Shown here piece after piece: positions 21,475-32,292 of a stretch of 64,000 nt of DNA (the first letter of the stretch is position 1; the number at the start of each line of letters is the position of its first letter). The DNA is from Aralia elata (lineage: Eukaryota > Streptophyta > Magnoliopsida > Apiales > Araliaceae). The translations under genes and the position numbers were made by a program. The stretch lies in assembly GCA_034770075.1 (NCBI GenBank), contig CM068386.1, forward strand, positions 39,861,990-39,925,989, read 5' to 3'. The notes under the pieces were generated by a model, which was not told the origin of the DNA, ran no database searches, and saw only the letters and a list, made by a program, of their open reading frames with translations.

Positions 21475-22943
21475 GTCGCCAGTTTTGCCAGTTGTCTTAA
21501 TTGGTAAATAGAGCCTTACAACATGTATGTATGTATGCCTTAAGCTGTATCGCATGATTGAACTGATATGTTATGTGTTCAAGCTTACTTTGATGCTTAG
21601 AATCGAGGTGTTCTAGACTTGAAATTTATTTAGCTAAGATTGCGAATTAATGAATATTGACTTAGTATTAATGGTTCCATCTACGTGACTACGTGTTAGG
21701 ATTGCTGGGAGTGTAACCTCTTGTAAGAGTAAACTCATGCCAGTTATACGATACTAATTAGGAGGCCAACTTGTTAATGTTAGGTCGTCTCAACGCGATT
21801 TAATTTAAAGCTAGATTATTGTAGCTGAGCAAACATGCAGGTTCTCTACCCCGAAACCTTAATTGTTGCAAGCTCCTATTTTAAACTGCTTACCTATTGC
21901 AAGTTCCCTTTTTACTGAAACTTCATTTTGTGCAAGTTCCCTAACCTGACTCATATTTTATTGAGCAAGTTTCCTTAACCCTACTCAAGTTACGTTTGAG
22001 CAGGATATTATTGTATTGCAAGTTATTTATTTAAGCTTGACCTTGAATTCCTCAAGCATGCTCTAAGTGGATTAATTATTAACAATTATTCCACATCATT
22101 GTTATTGACACTCACACATTGTGCAATTGTTTTCGTGCCGACGTTGACCGGTACTTTATTAAAGTTCTAACAGGGATGAACTGCCATAGTTAGGTCTTAG
22201 CCATTGTCCGACTCGACATATGCGGTAATAGATTTTAAAAGTTATCCAAACCGATTGATAGTGTGGAAATCTTGGACTTTATGAACACCCCTTCAATATA
22301 GAGGAGTATTTCACGTATCGGATATAAGATACAAAAAGCAGAATTAAATGTTATGCATACACATAGAGTACGCGAGGCTGATCCCCTCAAGTACATATTC
22401 TGTAGCCAGTAACCAAAGGGTCAATTAGCTATTGACTCCCTTGGACGTTTATTGTTCAAAGTCTATTTGACTATCATTCGTTCTAAAAGCAAGTATCATT
22501 CTTGCTTCCGATATTCATATTGTTGAATTTCTCTTTATATTCCGTTCATCATGATATATCCTTTATTGTTGTATTTAAACTTGCTGGGCAAACTAGTTGC
22601 TCACCCTTGCTATATCATGAACCTCATTGCAGTTAAGCCCGAGACTTCAGGCAAAGACAAGGGCAAGGAAAAGTTGAAGTGCTAGACTTCAAGTAGCTGA
22701 CTTTAGTTTATGCCTAGTTTAATTTACTATCAATGTAATTCGAACCTTGATTAATATTTAGGGTATGGTTTATGTTATGTATTTGAGGTTATCGAATCTT
22801 GGGACTAGTAACACCTTTTGAATGAACAACATATGTTTATTATATTCCGCATTTAGTCATTTTATGTTGTTTGGAGGTGAATGTTTGCATTGGATCGTGA
22901 TGACCAAATCCGGGTATTTGAGACCCGAATTTGGGGGCATCAC

Positions 22944-23121
22944 ATATATAGCATGCATAGCATGAGCAACATTATGCATAGTAGGTATGAATATGATGCA
23001 TGGAAACTATTAGACTTGATGGGCTGTCACAAAAGATTAGAAGCGCGTGTAAAGGAAAGCTTTTAATTATTTTTTGTAGTTGAATTGATATTAAGCCAAG
23101 ATGACGGTTTATGATTTATGT
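22944..23121. other. Flank between LTR fragment and Tekay element, no gene
   Basis: AT-rich and non-coding. It ends with TATGT (23117-23121), the left target duplication of the Tekay element. The same ancestral sequence resumes at 52131. Confidence 0.6.
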
Positions 23122-25859
23122 TGTGACACCCCCAAATCCGGGTACTTCAATCCCACAGATTTGGTGTTCACTGATCCTTTCCAACATGTCTAACTACCCA
23201 TAATAAAGGATAATAAATGACTTCAAAAACCATAATCCCATTAAAAGGGTTACATTACAAATAAAATCCCAGGTTTTCTAACCTTAATACATCATTCGCG
23301 GAAATAAAATTTTAATAATAACGAATAAGTCTTAGTTACACAACCACATGAACAAAAGTAAACAAGTCATTGTATTACAACAAATCATCTTCACTTGTAC
23401 ATTTTTCCTTTTCCCTTGCTGGTAGACGGCCCATCCATCCTCTAAACTTTAGCTGCAAGGGTTTAGTATGCAAGGGTGAGCAAAACAAATGCCCACCAAG
23501 ATAATAAAGAACACTTTCGACATTAAATTTATCTGTAAGTTATTATTTCACTGATGAGACTAATCATGAATGGAAACATCTGAAAACTCATTAAAATGAG
23601 ATAGAACATCAAAATATACTGAGGGTCGCAAGACTACGAAGCATGTCCTAGGTTAACAGGTAAGTTTGCTATAACCTTTAACAGTTTAATAAAATATAAC
23701 TGGACTAACCATCTCGTACTCAGGGTGATCAGCTCGTTGTACAATGTATTGTGCACAATCATTCAACGCTTTTGCGTAACGTAAGTATTCCCCTGTACTA
23801 GGGTTGTTCTTCTCAGTCTGTCGTTCAAGAATTCAATCCAAAGACAATTTGATTTAAACAACATAAATTAGTGTCAAGGATCAACAACAACGATATTCAA
23901 CGATATAGAAATTGTATTACCAAGCTATTAGAATAATGATTTCAATTAGTTTGAGCTTTGAACAACGTGAATCCAGAAGTCAGAAATTTATGATCTAATA
24001 AGTGAGATATGCAATGATAACTTGTTAAATGAAAGAATAGAATTAAGAAACTTGCGTATTTGTAGACAAGATATGAATAGAGAACTTGTGTTAACTGAAA
24101 TCGAGGTAAAGTAAGGAAACTTGCCTTGAGCGCAGTTTTATTAACTACAACTCATGTACATAAAACACCTACACATTCCATTTATAAGGCACAAATAATG
24201 ATCAGTTACTATATTACCAACACTTCAAGATTCATTCTCATTCAACCTCATCTTAGTACCTTAATTATTTTCTGATTATCAATCTCACTTCGGGAGTTAT
24301 AAGCTTAATTATAATAATGTCACCCTTAGGAATCCCTAAAACTTAACGTTAAGTTAAGGTTCATTAACTTTATATTTTATCATAATCAAGTATATGCTTA
24401 GCATCCATCTTAACATCTTGGTGTTCATTCAATACATTAATTTAAGTTTTAATCTTGCATAGGGTAACATATCATGACCAAAAAGAAAAAGAATTAAAAT
24501 CAAGAAAATTTTCATTTTCTACAATTTCCGCCGGGGCGAGGAATTACTACATAAAACTCTCGTTGGGGCGAGACTTCGCCGGGGCGAGGAATTCAGTTCA
24601 GTGAGCTCGCCGGGGCGGAGAAATTTAGCTTAATGAGCTAGCCGGGGCGAGATCCCTGGATTCCAGATTCTGCAATTTTGCGAACTGCAGAATTTTCAAC
24701 CCAAAAACACAAATTTTTCAAGCATCAAACACCAAATAAAGTATACCCAATTATTATAAACCTCTTAAAAACATTACTAAACATCCATATACCAATTCTA
24801 ATAACCTAAAACAAACAAAACAACAAAACCCAAAGGATTTAAATCAACCTTTCCTTAGTTTTTCCAAAACTCATACATTTAGTGAAACAACTCACCATTT
24901 ACACAATTTTTAACCAAATCAGACCACAATACCTGCATTGTTTTCATTTTTAAACGTAATATCATAAACAACTCTCAATTTATAGATAAATACATGATTG
25001 AATCATCAATTTTTAACCCAAAGTAGACCAAAACATATATATTCCTCAAGAACACAAATTCTCAATTTAAAACTTGTTTTACAACAATCTAATTTCTGGA
25101 AATCGTTTGTAACCTACACACAATGAATTATAAACATCTTTCAACATACATATATAACAATCATTAACAAATCCATCAATTAAAACCCTAATTTTACCAA
25201 AACTCAAGAACACAAAAGTTAAGAGCAAAAAGGTTAAATTATTACCTTAAATCCTTGTTTAGGCTTATATAGATGATGAGAAGATGATTGGAATCGCTCT
25301 AAGAATCTCCTTTCTTCTTTCAATTTCCATAGAGAATTTCTTCTCTTCTCTCAACACACCGTGTTACAAGCTTTGGCCATATAAAACACGTAAAAAGAAA
25401 ACTGATATGTGGGTTATCAGTTAAACAAAACCAAAAGGTTTTGTCAGTTTAGTAAACCAAAGGCCACAAGGCTATGTTTGGTAAAACCAACTTAACAATT
25501 ACTAAATTATTTTTATATTCTCTTATTATAAAGTCACATGTCACACTTGTTTTATTAAATAATTCAACTAACACACATATTAATTTAACAAATAAATTAC
25601 TATTCTAATTTAATAAATCATCACCTTTCCAATTTAATTATTAAATTAAACTAGAATATTAGCGCTATAACTATCAACAACGCTTCTAATTTAATTAACT
25701 TATTTAGTTAACAAAAACACCAACATAAGTTTAATTAAAACACATCTAAATAAAAATGATTCCATCACTTGCTAATTTAAACCAATAAAATCAATTAAAA
25801 AAATATTTATTCAACTTCAATGCATGTTTTCAAATAATATAAAATTTCGGATTGTTACA
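23122..25859 (-). repeat. Tekay 3' LTR (left copy)
   Basis: 2738 bases, + strand TGTGACACCCCC...GATTGTTACA. It contains five CGCCGGGGCGAG-type motifs at 24529-24651, a hairpin of ATTCTGCA/TGCAGAAT just beyond them, and a perfect 16-bp palindrome AACTTAACGTTAAGTT at 24340-24355. It is 14 bases shorter than the other LTR, which a motif copy-number difference can explain. Confidence 0.95.
24529..24651. repeat. GC-rich near-palindromic motif array in Tekay LTR, five copies
   Basis: Units of the form CTCGCCGGGGCGAG sit in AT-rich sequence at 24529, 24558, 24577, 24605 and 24639. The arms CTCGCC and GGCGAG are complementary except at the centre. The right LTR has six copies (50779-50918). Confidence 0.85.
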
Positions 25860-25872
25860 TCCCTCCCTCCTT
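25860..25872 (-). other. Polypurine tract of the Tekay element
   Basis: The - strand reads AAGGAGGGAGGGA directly before the 3' LTR start TGTAACAATCC. Confidence 0.8.
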
Positions 25873-25974
25873 ATAAGGATTCTGTCCTCAGAATCACAAC
25901 GCACAACTCACTTAATTCAATCGCGCCTTCCCCTTTCTTAAAAGGATTATGTCCCCAGAATCATAGAACTAGGG

Positions 25975-28900
25975 CTAAACAAACAATTCAGGATAATTCC
26001 TCATCATATCAGCTTCGAGTTCCCACGTAGCTTCTTCAGCATTGTGGTTCCTCCATACTACCTTAACAGAAGGTATGACTTTATTTCTGAAAACTTGTTC
26101 CTTCCTGTCCACTATCTGGATGGGAACTTCCTCATAGGTTAAGTCTTTCTCAAACTGTATAGGTTCATATTCAATCACATGTTTATAGTCTGGCTTATAA
26201 GGCCTTAAAACAGACACATGAAAGACATTGTGGATATGAACTAGCTCTGGAGGTAGAGGTACTTCATAAGCCACCTCACCAACTCGTCGCAGTACTTCAA
26301 AAGGTCCAATAAATCGTGGACTAAGCTTACCCTTCTTTCCAAAGCGAATTTTCCCTTTCAAGGGTGAAACTTTCAGAAACACGAAGCTTCCTACCTCAAA
26401 TTCTCGGTTCTGGCGATGTTGATCGGCATACTTCTTTTGTCTGTCTTAAGCAGCTAATAATCGCGCTCTTATAACTTTCACGATCTCCGCAGTTTGGTGT
26501 ACCAATTTTGGTCCTAGAAGTTACCTTTCACCAACCTCGTCCCAACATAGTGGAGTCCGACATTTCCGTCTATACAACACTTCATATGGCGGCATGCCAA
26601 TACTTGCGTGGTAACTGTTGTTGTAAGCAAACTCGACTAATGGTAGGTGATTATCCCAGCTTCCCTTGAAATCCATGACACAGGCGCGTAACATATCCTC
26701 CAAGGTTTGAATCGTTCTTTTGCTCTGTCCATCAGTTTGATGATGATACGCAGTGCTCATTCTCAACTGAGTTCCCAAGCATTCTTGCAGACACTTCCAA
26801 AAATTTGACGTAAACCTCGGATCTCGATCAGACACAATAAACACAGGGACACCATGTTGCGAAATAATTTCTTTGATGTATAATTTTTCCAACTGGTCTA
26901 GGTTAAATCTAATTTTGATTGGTAAGAAATGTGCTGATTTTGTCAATCTGTCCACGATTACCCAAATTACGTTAAAACCTTTCTGTGTAGTCGGCAAGCC
27001 TACCACAAAATCCATCGTTATGTGTTCCCACTTCTACTCTAGTATTTCTAACGGCTGCAACAAAGCACTGGGTCGTTGATGTTCAGCTTTCACTTTCTGA
27101 CATGTCAAACATCTAGCAACACATTCTGCTACATCACGCTTCATTCCTGACCACCAATAATATTGACGAAGATCTTGATATATTTTTGTACTCCCTGAGT
27201 GAACTGAGTAACATGTATTGTGAGCTTCGTCCATGATCTCCCTTCTAACATCCGATATCAATGGAACCCAAATTCAATGTTCAAATCTGAGTAATCCCTT
27301 GGCATCAATACTGAACTTTCCACCTTGTCCCTCAGAGACTTCCTTCCTAATCTTCTCACACTTCGCATTTTGAAGTTGAGCTTCTTTGATTCGGTCTAGC
27401 AACACCGGACGAACCTCGACCTGAAATAATTTCCCCTTTGATTCATGTTGGCACTTCACCTCTAATTCCAACTTCGCCATTTGTTTAACAAGTTCCTTTT
27501 GAGCAGTCAAAAATATAAGTTTCTCTCGACCCTTCCTACTTAATGCATCAGCAACAACATTCGCCTTTCCTGGATGATAGAGAATTTCGCAGTCGTAATC
27601 TTCAATCAGCTCTAACCATCGCCTCTGTCGCATGTTGAGGTCATTCTGTGTAAAAATGTACTTGAGACTTTTATGATCCGTGTAAATCTCACACTTCTCA
27701 CCATAAAGGTAGTGCCTCCAAATCTTCAGAGCAAACACCACCGCTGCCAATTCTAAGTCATGTGTTGGGTACCCCTTCTCGTAATCTTTCAGTTTTTGTG
27801 AGGTATGCGCAATAACCTTTCCGTTCTGCATAAGCACACGACTAAGGCCCTTATGCGACACGTCACTGTAAACCACAAAATTTCCGGTACTATCTGGCAA
27901 AGATAATACAAGCGTCGTACTTAACCTCTTTTTCAATTCTTGAAAACTTTCCTCGCATTTATCCGTCCAAACAAACTAACCGCTTTCCTAGTCAAATTTG
28001 TCAAAGGAGTGGCGATTCTAGAAAAATCTTGCATAAACTGTCGATAATATCCTGCCAAACCCAAGAAACTCCTCACTTCTAACGGTGTCTTCGGTTGCTC
28101 CCAATTCACTACAGCTTCCACTTTAGCCGGGTCAACTGACATCCCATCTTTATCAATTACATGTCCAAGAAATTGAACACGATCCAACCAGAATTCACAT
28201 TTTGAAAACTTCGCATAAAGCTTCTCTTTCCGTAATACCTCCAAAGTTAGCCTCAGATGCTCCACATGGTCTTCTCGTGACTTAGAATACACCAAAATAT
28301 CGTCGATAAATAGCACCACAAACTTATTTAGAAACGGTTTGAACACCCTATTCATTAAGTCCATGAATGCCGCAGGTGCATTCGTTAGACCAAATGACAT
28401 TACCGGAAACTCGTAGTGACCATAACGAGTTCTGAACGTCGTCTTTGGAACATCCTCCTTTCTCACTTTCAGCTGATGGTAACCACTTCTTAAGTCTATC
28501 TTTGAAAAATGAGTAGCACCCTTCAGTTGATCGAACAGATCGTCAATTCTCGGTAACGGGTATTTATTCTTGATTGTAACCTTGTTCAATTCATGATAAT
28601 CTATGCAAAGACGCATCGAACCATCTTTCTTCTTGGCAAACAACACCGGTGCTCCCCACGGCGAAACACTCGGTTGAATGTACTTCTTGTCTAGTAGTTC
28701 TTACAATTGCACCATCAACTCCTTCATTGCCACCGTAGCCATTCGGTACGGAGCTTTTGATATAGGCGCAGTCCCGGGCACTAAATCGATAACGAATTCA
28801 ATCTCTCTATCTAGAGGTAATCCCGGCAAATCATCCGGAAAAATATGCACAAAATCTCTCACCACTGGTATTTCTTCCAATTTTGCACCGGTCTTCCGAG

Positions 28901-30324
28901 TATCTACCACATGAGCTAAATACCCTACACATCCTTGTTTTAGTAACTTCTTGGCCTACATAATCGTTAGACAAGTTGTTTGCCTCGGCGATTTGCTACC
29001 ATAAAATACCATCTTAGACGGAGTCTTAAGATTTACACACTTCTTTTTTCAATCAATGATTGCCCCATAGTTATACAACCAATCCATCCCTAGAATAAAG
29101 TCAAATTCCCCAAGTTTAATCGGAATAAGATTTACTGTCATCATATGACCATGAATATCTACCTCATAATTTTTGTACACATACCTAACAGTTACCACTT
29201 CTCTATTGGCAATCTCTATGTTTAGGGGAAAAACTAACTCTTCTCGGGGTAACTCCAGTTTCTCAGCAAAATCATCAGACATGAAAGAATAAGTTGCACC
29301 CGAATCAAAAAGTACACATGCATTCAAATTATTTACTGGTAGGATACCTGCCACCACCTCCTTGGATTGAACCGCATCCTGGACCGTCATATTAAAAGTG
29401 CAAGCAGTCAGATTGTTTGTTGTAGCTGGCCTAGAAACAGTTAATGCACCTCCACTGTTGTTTCCTTTGCCTCCACTTCCTCCACTAGCAGCCTTCCTTG
29501 GACAATCACGAGCAAGATGGTCTTTTGACCCACACGTAAAACATGCACCCTTCTTTGGGGCAGTGCAGTTTGGAGCAATGTGGCCCTCTTGCCCACAGTT
29601 GTAATAGACTATCTTCCCTTTCAGGCACACGCCTGCGTGATTCTTACCACAGGTTGCACAAGCCTCAGTTTTCTTCTTCTGGTTACTCTGCTAACTTCCA
29701 GTAGAACCACCATCGTTCCATTTTCATTTCTGGTTTCCTCCTCCATTGCTACCACTCGGCCTATTCTCACCCTCATTCCTTTTCTTTTTCTGCTCCTGGT
29801 TGTATTTGGTCAACGCATCGCTTCCTCCCTCAGCTATTATTGCTTTCTCTAATACCGCTGCAAATGTGTTGAGTTGAAACATAGAAACCCTACTGTAAAG
29901 CCAAGGCTTCAATCCTTGCTCAAACCGTCTAGCCTTTCTCTCATTCGCGTTAACTTGGTATGGTGTAAACCTCGCTAATTCATTGAATCTTGCCGCGTAT
30001 TCTGGCACTGTCATCGTTCCTTGCTTAAGTTCGAGAAACTGAACCTCCATCTGGTTTTATGAACTATCCAGAAAATACATTTCAAAGAACATCTCCTTAA
30101 ACCGATCCCACGGTATGACACGTTCTCCTGCTCTAGTCTTGTTGGCTTGCCACCAGTAACTGGCTTCCGACTTTAACATGAAAGTCGCAAAGGTAGTCTT
30201 CTGATCATTCCCAACCCTAGCGACATCAAAAACTTTTTCCATTTCCATTACCCAGGTTTGGGCTTCTATCGGATTCATCGTTCCTTTAAACTCAGGGGGA
30301 CCAACGACCTTAAAATCGTTAAAG
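25975..30324 (-). pseudogene. Tekay gag-pol polyprotein, main part
   Basis: On the - strand: the rest of gag after the CACTA insertion; zinc knuckles (YYNCGQEGHIAPNC, its first Cys replaced by Tyr, then CFTCGSKDHLARDC); protease FDSGATYSF; reverse transcriptase FIDDILVYS; RNase H; integrase with an H-H-C-C region and core; and a C-terminal chromodomain (VVWRNHNAEEATWELEADMM). Stops include about 30054, 29694 (TAG for Gln), 28699, 27034 (TAG for Trp), 26521 (TAA for Gln) and 26446 (TAA for Gln). One-base shifts are evident near 27950 and in the protease-RT linker. The chromodomain would steer integration toward marked chromatin in active relatives. Confidence 0.92.
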
Positions 30325-30327
30325 GTC

Positions 30328-30340
30328 CACTATAAGAAAA
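30328..30340. repeat. CACTA left terminal inverted repeat
   Basis: 13 bases with one mismatch to the right end. Preceded by target copy GTC. Confidence 0.95.
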
Positions 30341-30347
30341 AACCCTA

Positions 30348-30456
30348 TTAGCGACCGCGCATCAGCGACCCCACTCGGTCGCAGAACCTTATCAGCGACC
30401 GCGCGCGGTCGCTGATAGTGGTCGCATATAATCTGGTCGCTGCATGGTCATCAGCG
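30348..30456. repeat. CACTA left subterminal array, outer part
   Basis: About seven AGCGACC/GGTCGCT motifs in both orientations. Positions 30390-30417 form a perfect 28-bp palindrome made of two such motifs around CGCGCG. In En/Spm elements such motifs bind the element's own protein. Copia 1 interrupts the array at 30456. Confidence 0.92.
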
Positions 30457-32278
30457 TGTTAGGTTTGTATATAACGCAAACATGCAATCAAATTACATAA
30501 ATAGTGCGGAAGCGCGATAAAATCGGATTTTAAAATTTTATACAAACCATCACCATGATCGATCAATGTGCTCAATTAACGATATAAACGAAAGAGAAAG
30601 AGAATAAGAATTATACCCTCGTTGAACAAAGCTTCCTCGGGTACAAGTTCAACTCCTAGTCCTTCGTGTTCTCCTCGAATGCTACGGTGTGATTCCTTCC
30701 TTTGATCAACGTTAGCCACCCAAGTGTTTGGCCTCTAGAGGTGATCCACCAAGGAAGAACAAGTATTCAAGAAGTTGGGTATTTGGCAAAACCCTAGTTT
30801 CTATCTCTATAGAAATTGCAAGTACTCTCCACAAATCTTATGCAAGAGTGTGTAACCCTAATCTATGATAAGACCCCTCTTATTTATAGATGTAGGAATA
30901 ACCCTTCCCTAAACTATTTAAGATTAGGGTTTGTATTATAATTAAACTCCTTTAATTAATAATGCTCCTAATCCAATTAGGAATCCATGGAAGAGTACTT
31001 CTATTAATTAATTCCCAATCCCTATTAGGAATTAAATAATAGTAAAAGTAATAATAATAATAAGACTCCTCTTATTAATTTATATTTAATATTTCCAAAA
31101 TATTAAATAATAAATATTAAGATATTTAATTTATTCTATCTCCATAGACTAAATTAAATACACTTAACTTATTATTACAATTATGCCATTTACTTCTTAA
31201 ATAAATATTTTTCTTTTACGGTGTGACCCTTTAGGTTCTCCATATTAAACCGGTTGTGAATAAATCAATTAGAACAATTCTAATTTTATTTAAATAAATA
31301 AATTAAACTATTTAATTCATTTAAATAAATAATATTTATTCTACAATAAGGGTAAGCCCCTTTAGCGATCAACGACTTTCCAAATAATATAGATTTCAAC
31401 ATTAATCATAAAAGAACCTTTGAGTAAATAGTTACCGTACAATTCAATCCTTCTACCATACAATGTCCAATTAAATATAAGACATAGATTTACTGTCAAG
31501 TCTTATTTCATTTAATTATATGTATTTCGATTCCCAAATGCACAACTCTAATTAATGCAAATTAGAAACTCCTTTCTAATTTCATTCTACCTTGGCCAAG
31601 GACTACTGAGTTATCATTTATCGAATCACATAGGACATTCACATCTTTTACTAGACGAGGTAGATTCTTTGTTGATCATTCACCTATCTCCATGTACAAC
31701 TAATTATACCCAATCATACCCTTTGATATACCCACAAGGTCTTAAGGGACATGTCAAAGTATAACTCATCATACACAAGATACTATGATGATCTCAAGTC
31801 CAAGGATCACTTGTACAACTATCACTATAGGAATTCCTATTGACAGGCGAGTAAAACTCCATTAGGTATTCCTTAGCGAGCCACGTTCAGTGAACTTATT
31901 CTCTAATAAGCACCTACATACTTGCTTTAGTGTCTCCACATAAATGATTATGAGATCAATCATCCTCTTCCTAAGAGCAAGCAACGTATGTACTAATCTA
32001 TCCGGATTCACTAATCCCCAATTTAGTAATCCAACGATTATGAACAATTTTAGTTTGTGAGCTATCTTGAATTTAGATCTCATTAGCATGATCACCATCA
32101 TGATTCTAAAAGCATTGCTCAAAACTATGGGTTTATCACATTTAATATAACAGCACTATGTAGATAATAAAAAAATGCCTTTTAAGAAAATTAATTCTTT
32201 TATTAATAAATGAATAAGATTACAAAGTATATGCTACATCATATCAAATATGATTGGCTTGTGTGCATACTACTTTCA
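30457..32278 (-). repeat. Copia 1 3' LTR (left)
   Basis: 1822 bases, + strand TGTTAGGTTTG...CTACTTTCA. Several compact perfect hairpins are visible: 30939-30958 (loop CTCC), 30967-30981 (CCA), 31058-31077 (CTCC), 31083-31109 (12-bp arms, CCA), 31267-31285 (CAA) and 31301-31317 (CTA). There is no coding sequence; the short ORFs inside recur in all four LTRs only because the copies are recent. Confidence 0.96.
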
Positions 32279-32290
32279 ATCTCCCACTTG
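32279..32290 (-). other. Copia 1 polypurine tract
   Basis: The - strand reads GCAAGTGGGAGAT directly before the LTR start TGAAAG. The same sequence occurs at 54222-54233 in copy 2. Confidence 0.75.
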
Positions 32291-32292
32291 CA

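Larger units (their letters stand above)
19800..22943 (+). repeat. LTR-like fragment, probably from another gypsy element
   Basis: Non-coding, with no ORF of note. It ends GAATTTGGGGGCATCACA, matching the LTR end of the Tekay element (TTTGGGGGTGTCACA). About 370 bases before that end lies a GCTGGGCA...GCTCACCCTTGC block also found in the Tekay LTR. It therefore looks like a related LTR in + orientation, cut on the left by the Athila boundary. No primer site follows the right end, so it is a 3' or solo LTR. It contains a TATA box at 20718 and two copies of a palindrome module about 850 bases apart. Confidence 0.5.

Noticed and set aside
31555..32122. 69-codon (+) and 86-codon (-) ORFs present in all four copia LTRs
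   Set aside because: Their conservation is explained by the recent origin of the LTRs; they have no domain, and they overlap each other's region as non-coding LTR.
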